Positions 1 through 8,469 of a stretch of 11,054 bases of DNA are shown in pieces. Origin of the DNA: Spirochaetota bacterium (GTDB taxonomy: Bacteria > Spirochaetota > JAHITG01). Position 1 is the first letter of the stretch. Every line of letters begins with the position of its first letter. Both the position numbers and the translations under genes were made by a program. The notes beneath the pieces were generated by a model. That model was not told the origin of the DNA, did not search any database, and worked only from the letters and a program-made list of their open reading frames with translations. Location of the stretch: assembly GCA_018817865.1 (NCBI GenBank), contig JAHITG010000019.1, forward strand, positions 1 through 11,054, given 5' to 3'.

Positions 1-6
1 AATAGA

Positions 7-3000
7 ATGAGCAGAATATTTATATATATATTATCCGCAATCTTATTCCTCTTCTTCAACTGCTCATCTAAAAAAGCTACTTTCCTTTACAGGGGAGAAT
101 TCTTTAAAAAAGGTATTTCACCTGTCAACCATCCCTACCAGCTTACTACAGATGTCTCTTCCGAATTTTATCCGGCAGTCTCCGCCGACGGAAAATACAT
201 CGTATATGTCAGCGATAAAACCGGCAACCTGGACCTGTGGCTGTACAGCGTTCTAGACCGAAGCAGCTACCAGATCACATATCATACAAGTGATGATACT
301 ATGCCGGCTTTCTCAAAAAACGGCAAAGAAGTGGTCTTTGTCTCCTTCAGGATGGACAGCCAGGGTGACATATATAAGATCGATTTCAGTGATATCCTGG
401 ACAGGAGCAGAACCGGACTGAGTGAACAGTTTAAAAAAGAATTATTAAAAGACGACCTTGCCAAACAAATAACAAAGAACAGGATCCAGGAGTCTGAGCC
501 GGCCTATATCGATAATAAATATATATATTTCGTAAGAAAAGATGCCCGTAGTATTAAGAACATATTTAAAACCAAAGATTCACCCGGTGCTGATATAGTT
601 CAGGTTACTCTTGCCGGAGCGATCTCCCCGGACTTCTCTTCAGATAAGAATCTAATGGCATGTATCGATATTTCAAAATACGACAACAGAAAAGGGCATA
701 TCATTATATATAACCTGAGATCCGGAGTACTGGAACAGATCACTTTTGGGAATTCCATCGAAGCAAGGCCGAAATTTATCAATAACAACCTCCTGCTCTA
801 CTCCAGTATACGGCTTGATTCCAATAAAAATGGGAAGATCGACCTTAATGATAATTCATCTCTGTATATTTATGATCTGAATACAAAACAGGAGCGTCAG
901 CTCACATCAGAGGATTATACTGATTATTACCCTATCTATGCTCCACTCTATAACGGTGTGATAATGTATACATCGAATTTGGCGAATAATATAGATCTCT
1001 GGATGCTGCCATTGGAAGGGATCATACCAAAATTGGATGATCCTCACAAGCAGATGGAGATGGTTGAAGCGCTGGATAATAATTACCACAAGCTGATCGG
1101 ATATATTAACCTCCTGAATGAAGACATGAACAAGAACATGATACGAATTAAAATTGCCCGGATGTATAACAGCATCAATTACCGGGACAGAAGCATGACA
1201 TATTTAAGCAATGCCCGTGCTGACTCCGAACCCGATACGGAAGATCATATCAGGGCAACAATAGATCTCATAGAAAATTCCTATCAAAAAAAGGAGCAGG
1301 TCATAGACAAGCTTCTAATATTAAAAAACAGTATTAAAAAGGACAAAAAGGAAGCAGAACTGATCGATCTGATCAATTATAAATTATACGAGATCTATAA
1401 AAACAGCAAAGAATATGAAAAAGCCATTCTTGCACTTGAAGAGATAGTATCAGGATATAAGGGTCAGGATGAATTCCTGTATGAATGTCTTGATAATTTA
1501 ATGGAACTGTATTTAAGACTTAATAAATCAACCAGGATAAAAAAATATATCTCTGTCTTCAATGCATTAGAAAATTTTAACAGAAAGATCGATTTTCAAA
1601 ATAAATATATACTGCTGTATATTAAATATTCTCCATCCCTAAATAAAGACGAAGAATATAAAAAACTGCTTTCACGGTTCGGTGATGATGATAATTTCCG
1701 TTATAGTATCTTATATCACTGGGCAGTCTATACCACCAATAAAAAAAGAGCTCAGGAGATGCTGATCAACATCATAAAAGAAGCACCAGCTTCATATTTC
1801 AAGATCAAAGCCTTCTATCAGATATATTCGTATACAAAGGATGAGAATCTGCTCTATCAGATCATTAATCAGCCTGAATCGGGTCATCCTGAAGCAGAAA
1901 ATATCGTACAGCAGGCAAAAAATATCCTGATCAATAAATTTCTTGAAGATGCCAAACTGAACTATAATCATGACTACTATCTGAATGCCCGAACCTTTTA
2001 CGGCCAGGCATTATATTTTGAAGAAGAGAATATCGGGGCTCTAACAGGCCAGTTAAGATGCGATCTTAAATTATTAAAGAAAGATGAGGACAAATACAGC
2101 AGGTTGATAGAAAAATATGACAAGCTTCTTAAGGACGATCCCCTGAACTATGTGTATCACTATCTTAAAGGATACGGGTATTCTCTTATCTATGCTGATT
2201 ATTACCATCGATATAAACTGGCGGAAAGAGAAGGAGAACCGTTTATTTTCAGAAAAATAGTCGATCTCTTCCGCAAAAATGATCCTTATCCCTCTACATT
2301 AAAAAACAAGATGGAAAAATATTTCAAGCTTTCCGAAGAGAGCCTGAAGATAACCTATCGGATCAAGCCGGACTTTATCCCGGCATATCTGACAGCAGGC
2401 TGGCTCTACCAGGTACAATCAGAGATCGATAGAGATAACTTTATGAGCTACATTGAAAATGCTGTTCCCCTGTATCAGTCTGCTATCCATTTCAACGATG
2501 AACAGAAAGATACATTCCAGGAAGCATCTCTCTGTCTGAATCTTGCTAATGTCTATATAAATCTGAAGAACTATTCACAGGCCATTTATTTCTATGATAA
2601 AAAACTGAAGTACAGCCGGAAATTTGATAATCCTATGCAGGAAGCCTATTTTTATTATCATTTCGGATATGCCGGATGGTTTTTAGGAAAAAACATGATC
2701 ACACTGGAAAATTTCCAGAAGTCTTATAAACTTTTTCTAGCTCAGAAAGAGTATCACGGTGCATACAGAAGTGCCGTATTCCTTGCCATGGTATATCGCA
2801 TCGAAAAAGAGTATGAAAAATCGCTGAAATACTATAATATTGCATCCGAGATGATTGATCAATATAAGCTGGATATAAATAAAGCCCGTCTTTTTCGGGA
2901 GATCGGGATCTGTTATCAAAAGCTTCAGGATCCCCTGAAAGCACTTCATTATTTTAATAAAGCGGAAAAGATAATCCCGAAAGATAAAAAAGTTGCATTA

Positions 3001-6000
3001 TGGAACAGACCGTCATACAGGATCGGATTGGAAGATTTCACTATCCCTGTCTGGTTTACAGAATTGACGCTGGCCCAGTCGATCTCCTATTACGGGTTCA
3101 GGAACAGGGATGAACAAAAACTGCTCTATTCGCTGATAAGCGAGACATATGATAATTTCCTCGATTATAAAAAATCTATAGAGTATCTCCTGCTGAAAAA
3201 GGAGCTCTTTGAAGAAGATCATAATTATGATGCCATACCCTACGTATACAATAATCTTGGTATCCTGTATTTTAAACTGAATGATCATAATACCGCAAAA
3301 AATTATTTCAGTCAAGCTATTGAACTTCTGGAAAAAAATACAGAAAAAGATAAAGAGGGGAATAAAGTAGCAAGAGACCCGAAAGGTATTGTGATCAATA
3401 ATATCAATTTGACAGAGGTTCTGATCAAACAGAATGAAGGCCAGCCCATCACAAAATATTTTACCGAAGTATGGACAATCCTGGATAAAACGATCAAAAC
3501 AGCGACAAAGAAAAAATTCTCCGCGGAACTCATCAAAGCTTACGATCTGAGCGGGTTAATCTTTTTTAAAAGAGCCATGAACATAAAGAAGAACAGGATA
3601 GACCCTGACAATATGGTCGAAAGCATAAGAGATCATTATGCGGATTTCCTCAGTTCTTTGAAATATTATAAACTCGCCTATTCTACTGCTTCCATAAAAA
3701 ACCGTAAAAAAGATATGTTAAAAATCAGTTTTAATATCGGGCTTATCTACTATTTTACCGGGGATCTGAATACGGCAGAACAGGCATTTACTGAACTTCA
3801 CAGAGATTCAAATAAATATTTTATGCGGGAACTCAAATGGAAAACAGAGTACTACCTTTTTAAGATCAAACAACTGCAGGATAAAAGCATTTCTCTGGAT
3901 ATGAGCCATCCGGATATTATTGATCAGATAGAATCTGTCCCCAAGGGGTATGATTACAGCCCGAAGCAGGATGACATTATCGAAGCTGTGTATGATGAAT
4001 ATATAGACGACCTGTTACAGAGGACCAATTACTGGAAGGCGCTGCAGGTCATGGAAAAGAAGAAAAATTTTACAATAAAAGAGACCTTCCGGTCTTATCC
4101 TTTTGAGCTAAGGCAAACTGATAAAAGCAACACCACCCGATTAAAAGAAAAAGAGAATGAGATACTGAAAAAAACAGATATGGCCCAAAAAGAGCTGATG
4201 ATCAAATTCAATTCCTCCAGGCGCACCGAATATGAGATCGCACTGGAAAAATTATTCTCTGAAAGAGAAGAAATTGGACGGGAAATAAACAACAGTAATC
4301 CTCAACTATTGTACTATACATATAAAAATGACACAGACCTGAAAGAGATGATGAAAGATATCTCAGATGAAAATGCGATACTGGTATTTCACTTATATGA
4401 GACAAATCTGTATATTGGATCGGTCACCAATTCACAGATCACATTTATAAAAACACATATCTCCCCGGAAAAATTCCGTGAAGCGATCGCACAGCTGACA
4501 GTCCGGTTGAAAGAAGAAGACCCGTATGCGGATCTGTCAAACTATTTCGATCATATTATTATTGATAATATAAGAGATGTTATAGAGAACAAAAAGTTAA
4601 TAACGATCATCCCGGATGGAAAGCTGTTCGCTTTTCCTTTTCACCTGTTCTTAAAGGATAAAAAGGTCCATTATGATATATCTTTAAGGCAATTCTTCTA
4701 TAACCTTGAAAAGACCCCTGTTGCATACAATTCCATGACAATATTCAATTCCGGTTCTGATCTGAATGATATTCCCTGTCAAAAAACCAAATTTCCGGAA
4801 AAGGAGGTCAAAAAAAATATATTAGATAAGTTATTCTCAAAAAGCTCGATACTCCATATTACTGACGGAATTATTTTTGACAGCTATAATCCCATAAATT
4901 ACAAACTGATCTATAATAAAAAATACGACATCCCTGTAAACGATCTTCTTAAAACCTCATTTGCAGGGGAACTCTTTTCCTTTGAAAAGACCGCTCCTGA
5001 ATTAATTATTAATGAAAAAAATATATATGCCCTCGTCCTGCCGTTGTACTATACAGGGATTGGCTCTATTACTTTTAATCTTTGGGAAGTAAAAGAAAAG
5101 ATTAATCAGAATTTCTGGGAGGCATTTTATAAGCAGACCGATGAAAAGCTGATCGACCGGTATTTAAACAGTATACAGCAGCTCACCTTATCTGAAAAGA
5201 AGGACCATGATTCATCCTTTAAAGTGCTGTACGGTAATTTTGGGATCGACAAGAATTATAAGGTTAATATTCTGATCAAAAAGACAAGAGAACTGTTGAA
5301 CATGGCGGATGCAGTAAAAGAGAGCGGTCAAAAAATAAATTATTACGAAAAAGCCCTTGAATTCAACCGGGAACTGATATCATTAAAAACAAATGCTATT
5401 GACAATTCAAAAAATGTCACAGAAGATCTTATTTCACTGCATGTAAAAGAGAGTAATTATTCAAAAGCAATGGTTTTTCTGGAACAGCTGATATCCGACG
5501 AGACAGATACTTCCGAAAAGGAGAGGCTCCAAAAAGAGTATGATGAAATATTCAGGACAAGTCAATTGACCAATAATGATATTGACAAGTTTAAAAAATA
5601 TATAGCTGAAGGTGATACTTCATATGATCTGAAAAATTTTAAACAGGCAGCAATAAGCTATAAAAATGCCGTAGCGTACCTTGAGAACAGTACTCTGAAT
5701 GAAGAACGTACACCCGTTGTTTATAAATTATGCCGGGCGCTTTTTTCCTACAAGGATCTTGATGAAGCCGGAACATGGATCGAAAAGGGGTATACTAAAG
5801 CGACAAATGAAAATAACAGTAATGATATAGATACCTTTTCTTTATTATATGCCCGGCTCTATTTCCTGAAAGATGACATTGATACAGCCATGATCCATCT
5901 GAACCGTATTCGGAATGAAGATAACAAGTATATTATTTTAAAAATATACCTCCTGCTGAATTCTGATCTTGATAAAGAGGCGAAGGACTCACAGATAAAC

Positions 6001-7056
6001 AATTTGATAAATAAGAACAGGAATAAATTCAGCAGGACCGTCTTTAAAAATATCCTTGATCCGGTTATTAACCATTATCAGGATGACATTACAAATGCTT
6101 ACCAGTATATCAATATGGTTAAGAGATCACAAACTTCATTTGATAAAAGATCTATTCAGGATAAGCTGAATAAAGGATCTGTCCTAATTGATCTGTATTC
6201 CACGGAAAACTTCGTCTATTCAGTACTTATTTCTAAAACGGGTATTAAAGGTAAGACAATTAAAAAAAACATTTTCACTTCCCGCTTCAATGACTATATC
6301 TCAAGCATAAAAAAGAATGATGAAGATGATTTTATAGAAGCCCGGGATTCTCTCTTAGAACTTTTATTTGACTCTTTTAAAGTAGAGATAAACAGATCTT
6401 CAGAAATAATCATTTCTCCTTATGATGTGCTTTATCAGATCAATTATTATAATAACGGGAATAATATCTTATCCTTCAGCAATCAGAACATAAAAATAAT
6501 CAGATCATATGACAGCCTTTCTGAACAAACTGAGAAAAAATATTCATTCAGCGGATTCGGCATCAGGAAAAATCTTCCCGGCAAGATCATCATTGATTTT
6601 TCTTTTAAAGAAATAAAATCTCTTCAAAGATATTTCAAAGGATCTGTCGGGACCATCAATCCGTCTTCTATAACTCTGGATAAAAATGCCAATGCGCTTC
6701 ACCTGGCCATGCAGGTGGATCTCAACCGCACCAATGTCATGATCATCGATGAAAACAACCGGAAAAAGTATGATCTTCAGGATATCCTGCATAATAAAAA
6801 GATGGATCTGATGCTTCTGACAAAGATACAGTATCAGGATATTGATGACAAAATACTGCAATTGATAAATTCAGATAAACTGATCCTCTCCTTATGGCGT
6901 AAAAATGATGCTTTATCAGCCATCTTTGTCAGAAAATTCTACTCTTTTCTCTCCCGGTCAGGGTCCGTAAACAGATCCTTTCAAAACGCCTGGCTTGAAA
7001 TGAAAAAAAATTATAAGAACGAACTGGGATGGAACAGCTTCATCCTGATCCAATGA
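7..7056 (+). CDS. Giant lipoprotein: TolB/PD40 propeller, TPR solenoid and two degenerate CHAT domains
   Basis: This encodes a 2,349-residue protein, probably membrane-anchored outside the cytoplasm. Residues 1-19 are a lipoprotein signal peptide (hydrophobic, ending FFNC) with predicted lipidated Cys19. Residues about 40-340 hold six PD40/TolB-like blades (QLT or QIT starts, then P-x-F/Y-S-x-[DN]-G-K). Residues about 360-1370 are TPR-like helical repeats, clearest near 840-990, 1079-1110 and 1238-1265. A charged coiled coil at about 1378-1432 leads into CHAT domain 1 (about 1455-1720), which carries IIPDGKLFAFPF, an LHITDG box and the TG...LWEV...FY signature. More helical repeats (about 1740-2040) precede CHAT domain 2 (about 2057-2349). 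CHAT domains are usually caspase/separase-like Cys proteases, but here both dyads look lost (Asp1620/Tyr1681 and Gln2236/Lys2273), so a binding or scaffold role is more likely than proteolysis. Few cysteines occur. The start is chosen for the signal peptide; only six bases lie upstream, so no ribosome site or promoter can be judged. Biological role unknown. Confidence 0.93.
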   Translation: MSRIFIYILSAILFLFFNCSSKKATFLYRGEFFKKGISPVNHPYQLTTDVSSEFYPAVSADGKYIVYVSDKTGNLDLWLYSVLDRSSYQITYHTSDDTMPAFSKNGKEVVFVSFRMDSQGDIYKIDFSDILDRSRTGLSEQFKKELLKDDLAKQITKNRIQESEPAYIDNKYIYFVRKDARSIKNIFKTKDSPGADIVQVTLAGAISPDFSSDKNLMACIDISKYDNRKGHIIIYNLRSGVLEQITFGNSIEARPKFINNNLLLYSSIRLDSNKNGKIDLNDNSSLYIYDLNTKQERQLTSEDYTDYYPIYAPLYNGVIMYTSNLANNIDLWMLPLEGIIPKLDDPHKQMEMVEALDNNYHKLIGYINLLNEDMNKNMIRIKIARMYNSINYRDRSMTYLSNARADSEPDTEDHIRATIDLIENSYQKKEQVIDKLLILKNSIKKDKKEAELIDLINYKLYEIYKNSKEYEKAILALEEIVSGYKGQDEFLYECLDNLMELYLRLNKSTRIKKYISVFNALENFNRKIDFQNKYILLYIKYSPSLNKDEEYKKLLSRFGDDDNFRYSILYHWAVYTTNKKRAQEMLINIIKEAPASYFKIKAFYQIYSYTKDENLLYQIINQPESGHPEAENIVQQAKNILINKFLEDAKLNYNHDYYLNARTFYGQALYFEEENIGALTGQLRCDLKLLKKDEDKYSRLIEKYDKLLKDDPLNYVYHYLKGYGYSLIYADYYHRYKLAEREGEPFIFRKIVDLFRKNDPYPSTLKNKMEKYFKLSEESLKITYRIKPDFIPAYLTAGWLYQVQSEIDRDNFMSYIENAVPLYQSAIHFNDEQKDTFQEASLCLNLANVYINLKNYSQAIYFYDKKLKYSRKFDNPMQEAYFYYHFGYAGWFLGKNMITLENFQKSYKLFLAQKEYHGAYRSAVFLAMVYRIEKEYEKSLKYYNIASEMIDQYKLDINKARLFREIGICYQKLQDPLKALHYFNKAEKIIPKDKKVALWNRPSYRIGLEDFTIPVWFTELTLAQSISYYGFRNRDEQKLLYSLISETYDNFLDYKKSIEYLLLKKELFEEDHNYDAIPYVYNNLGILYFKLNDHNTAKNYFSQAIELLEKNTEKDKEGNKVARDPKGIVINNINLTEVLIKQNEGQPITKYFTEVWTILDKTIKTATKKKFSAELIKAYDLSGLIFFKRAMNIKKNRIDPDNMVESIRDHYADFLSSLKYYKLAYSTASIKNRKKDMLKISFNIGLIYYFTGDLNTAEQAFTELHRDSNKYFMRELKWKTEYYLFKIKQLQDKSISLDMSHPDIIDQIESVPKGYDYSPKQDDIIEAVYDEYIDDLLQRTNYWKALQVMEKKKNFTIKETFRSYPFELRQTDKSNTTRLKEKENEILKKTDMAQKELMIKFNSSRRTEYEIALEKLFSEREEIGREINNSNPQLLYYTYKNDTDLKEMMKDISDENAILVFHLYETNLYIGSVTNSQITFIKTHISPEKFREAIAQLTVRLKEEDPYADLSNYFDHIIIDNIRDVIENKKLITIIPDGKLFAFPFHLFLKDKKVHYDISLRQFFYNLEKTPVAYNSMTIFNSGSDLNDIPCQKTKFPEKEVKKNILDKLFSKSSILHITDGIIFDSYNPINYKLIYNKKYDIPVNDLLKTSFAGELFSFEKTAPELIINEKNIYALVLPLYYTGIGSITFNLWEVKEKINQNFWEAFYKQTDEKLIDRYLNSIQQLTLSEKKDHDSSFKVLYGNFGIDKNYKVNILIKKTRELLNMADAVKESGQKINYYEKALEFNRELISLKTNAIDNSKNVTEDLISLHVKESNYSKAMVFLEQLISDETDTSEKERLQKEYDEIFRTSQLTNNDIDKFKKYIAEGDTSYDLKNFKQAAISYKNAVAYLENSTLNEERTPVVYKLCRALFSYKDLDEAGTWIEKGYTKATNENNSNDIDTFSLLYARLYFLKDDIDTAMIHLNRIRNEDNKYIILKIYLLLNSDLDKEAKDSQINNLINKNRNKFSRTVFKNILDPVINHYQDDITNAYQYINMVKRSQTSFDKRSIQDKLNKGSVLIDLYSTENFVYSVLISKTGIKGKTIKKNIFTSRFNDYISSIKKNDEDDFIEARDSLLELLFDSFKVEINRSSEIIISPYDVLYQINYYNNGNNILSFSNQNIKIIRSYDSLSEQTEKKYSFSGFGIRKNLPGKIIIDFSFKEIKSLQRYFKGSVGTINPSSITLDKNANALHLAMQVDLNRTNVMIIDENNRKKYDLQDILHNKKMDLMLLTKIQYQDIDDKILQLINSDKLILSLWRKNDALSAIFVRKFYSFLSRSGSVNRSFQNAWLEMKKNYKNELGWNSFILIQ
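61..63 (+). other. Lipobox cysteine (residue 19) of the giant lipoprotein
   Basis: The codon TGC encodes Cys19 at the end of a hydrophobic signal peptide with one Arg at position 3. The preceding residues are Leu-Phe-Phe-Asn, so position -1 is Asn rather than the usual Gly, Ala or Ser, a relaxed lipobox of the kind tolerated in spirochaetes. Ser-Ser-Lys-Lys follows as a short tether. If cleaved and lipidated here, the mature protein would sit on a periplasm-facing or surface-facing membrane leaflet. In proteobacteria, Ser at +2 favours outer-membrane sorting; whether that rule applies here is unknown. Confidence 0.7.
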
Positions 7057-7243
7057 CGGAGCTTACCATCTGGAGACCGGACAGGCTTTGAATATCACTT
7101 TTAAGATCAGATCATATAAGTACGGTATTAAAAATTTTTTACTTTTTCCAGAAGGAAGCGGTGTATCTATACCGGTGATCAAAGCGGAAAGCAAACAGAC
7201 ACACGATTTGATCGCAGTTATCCGTTATAATATCAAAGTTTAA
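7055..7243 (+). other. Open coding-like stretch in the +1 frame after the giant gene; possible frameshifted C-terminal extension
   Basis: Directly after the TGA of the giant gene, the +1 frame is open for 62 codons and ends at TAA 7241-7243. The translation starts DGAYHLETGQALNI and ends LIAVIRYNIKV. It alternates hydrophobic and polar residues like the last strands of an Ig-like or other beta-sandwich domain, and it reads as real protein rather than noise. No ATG begins it; the earliest usable start is TTG at 7088, and good-looking sequence lies before that. The frame is closed upstream by TGA at 7046-7048, so a shift from the giant frame would have to occur within about ten bases of its stop. 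The likeliest explanations are a one-base indel or sequencing error that removed a C-terminal domain, or a gene remnant. It overlaps the 3' end of the convergent HAMP gene by 11 bases. Confidence 0.45.
7057..7232. other. Convergent junction without a clear terminator
   Basis: This stretch separates the 3' ends of the giant lipoprotein gene and the HAMP gene. No GC-rich hairpin followed by a T run was found on either strand. An A/T palindrome near 7131-7141 (AAAAATTTTTT) is too AT-rich to count as an intrinsic terminator. The stretch is mostly filled by the +1-frame coding-like segment, which may be why no terminator is visible. Confidence 0.5.
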
Positions 7244-7799
7244 TGCTATCCAGATTCTTTATAAGATTCTGATGTTCTTTCCTTAATTTGTTAATATCAG
7301 AATCGGATAATTTACCCTTCTTCAGCACCGTATCAATAGTACGGGAAGAAGCTTTCACATCTTTAACTTTATTATTCAATTTCATAATGTTTTCTGTAAA
7401 AATAGCAGCCAGATCTTTCAGTTCATCCTTATCCCTGAAAATTAATTTTACAGTCAGGTCTCCCTGCCCTACCTTTTTAAGGCACTGCTTAAATCGGACC
7501 AGAGGGCCGACGATCCTGTGAGAAAGGAAGAGGAACCTGAGAGCGATAACTATAAATGCCACGATCACGGCAATGATGGAAAACTTCAAGACCATTCCTG
7601 AAAAGATCTCTTTCGTATTCTTGATCTGGGTTATCTTTGAATAGATACTCCCTGCGATCTCAGAAGAAGATGACGAGATCAAAAAGAAACCCAGGACCAC
7701 GATCAGGATAAAGATAATAACATATATACTAAAGATAAACCTGAACTGAAAATCTTTATCAACAATGAACTTCCTTCGCTTAAATGATTGTTCTGCCAT
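7233..7799 (-). CDS. Two-TM protein with stand-alone HAMP domain
   Basis: This encodes a 188-residue inner-membrane protein. A basic N-terminus (KRRKFIVDKDFQFRF) precedes TM1 at about 21-41. A short periplasmic loop of under 30 residues follows, then TM2 at about 70-92. A HAMP domain spans about 93-142: Gly98-Pro99-Leu100 marks the first helix, GQGDL the connector, and Asp125-Glu126-Leu127 the start of the second helix. The tail from about 143 to 188 is charged and probably helical or coiled-coil. There is no kinase, cyclase or chemoreceptor signalling domain, so it cannot signal alone through a known output; HAMP may act here as a dimer or conformational relay to a partner. Similar short HAMP-only proteins occur in several diderm phyla with no assigned role, to my knowledge. 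It is the last gene of the operon-like run below PBP1C, 23 bases after the secreted-protein gene, and has its own good ribosome site. Confidence 0.88.
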   Translation of the reverse strand: MAEQSFKRRKFIVDKDFQFRFIFSIYVIIFILIVVLGFFLISSSSSEIAGSIYSKITQIKNTKEIFSGMVLKFSIIAVIVAFIVIALRFLFLSHRIVGPLVRFKQCLKKVGQGDLTVKLIFRDKDELKDLAAIFTENIMKLNNKVKDVKASSRTIDTVLKKGKLSDSDINKLRKEHQNLIKNLDSIKL

Positions 7800-7807
7800 A
7801 ATTTGAA

Positions 7808-7812
7808 CTCCT
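7808..7812 (-). promoter_or_regulatory. Ribosome binding site of the HAMP-domain gene
   Basis: On the - strand AGGAG lies 8 bases before the ATG at 7799. This is the clearest Shine-Dalgarno sequence in the window. It sits in the 23-base gap after the upstream stop codon and supports this start. Confidence 0.75.
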
Positions 7813-7822
7813 AATATTTAAA

Positions 7823-8410
7823 TTATAAAATGAAACCTATGATCATAAATTTATTTTCCGGTTCCCTTATTAATTGCATTTCCCATTTTTTCTTAAATGA
7901 TCTTGAACCTTCCTTATATGATATGATCCCCCTGATAGAAAAAACATTTTTTTTCTTGGCAGAATCTGCCTGGTCAATAATGTCTTTATATACATTATTA
8001 AATATTTTATAATCAATTAATTTGTATTCCAGATTAGCAAACTGATAAATATTATGGCCTGAGATCTTGATCATATACTCCAGGATAGAGATCTCGTCGC
8101 TAAGCATCTGTATCCCCAATTGATGCAGCTGGTTTTTCGTAAGCTCGGAAAAAATAATGTCCTTATAGACTATCTTCTTTAATGCTGTTGTTCTCTTCTG
8201 TTTCTCTTCATTTAGTATCTTTTCTATCTGTTCTTTGCTCAGCTGGGTTTGGGATGTACTCGGGGAAAAAGGATCTACCCGTTGGATCATATAAGTGAAA
8301 AACTTATTTGCTGTCTTTAGTATTTCAGAGTTCGAGGGATCCTCTGCAAACACAGGTAGAGCAAGAAATACAGTTAAGCTGACCGTAATTAAAATAATTC
8401 TGCTTTTCAT
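7823..8410 (-). CDS. Small secreted protein of unknown function
   Basis: This encodes 195 residues from the ATG at 8410. The N-terminus is a typical Sec signal peptide: Met-Lys-Ser-Arg, then a hydrophobic core, then ALPVFA with cleavage predicted after Ala22. The mature part (about 173 residues) begins acidic. It has a Lys/Glu-rich helical middle (about 58-115), and its last 40 residues alternate like beta strands (RGIISYKEG, then KKWEMQLIREPENKFMIIGF). That ending vaguely resembles NTF2-like folds, but the match is too weak to name a family. There are no cysteines in the mature part and no catalytic motif was recognised. The frame also stays open to an ATG at 8473 that overlaps the PBP1C stop as ATGA, which would add 21 residues and suggest translational coupling; 8410 is preferred because it gives a clean signal peptide, although its nearest AAGGA lies a long 17 bases upstream. 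Gene order links it to PBP1C. Confidence 0.82.
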   Translation of the reverse strand: MKSRIILITVSLTVFLALPVFAEDPSNSEILKTANKFFTYMIQRVDPFSPSTSQTQLSKEQIEKILNEEKQKRTTALKKIVYKDIIFSELTKNQLHQLGIQMLSDEISILEYMIKISGHNIYQFANLEYKLIDYKIFNNVYKDIIDQADSAKKKNVFSIRGIISYKEGSRSFKKKWEMQLIREPENKFMIIGFIL

Positions 8411-8469
8411 CAATAAGAATAATATAATCCTTATATTTTTAATATCAAATAAAAATTGATAAAAAACTG

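Noticed and set aside
282..6861. Many antisense and out-of-frame open frames of 60-105 codons inside the giant gene
   Set aside because: They lie opposite or inside a continuous 2,349-codon frame with clear domain content, have no recognisable motifs, and look like low-complexity shadows.
4369..7056. Link of the CHAT domains to a CRISPR-guided or gasdermin cell-death system
   Set aside because: No cas genes, repeat array or gasdermin-like gene is in the window, the protein is predicted to be exported, and the catalytic dyads appear to be missing.
7040..7058. Programmed +1 frameshift of the RF2 type at the end of the giant gene
   Set aside because: The site is CAA TGA C rather than CTT TGA C, the tRNA would re-pair poorly with AAT, and no correctly spaced internal Shine-Dalgarno sequence was seen. 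A simple indel is a better explanation.
7053..7091. Short ORF starting at the ATG that overlaps the giant gene's stop (MTELTIWRPDRL)
   Set aside because: It is only 12 codons and there is no ribosome site; the neighbouring frame has far better coding character over the same bases.
7125..7150. A/T palindrome AAAAATTTTTT as an intrinsic terminator
   Set aside because: It has no GC-rich stem, and the run lies inside the coding-like +1-frame segment.
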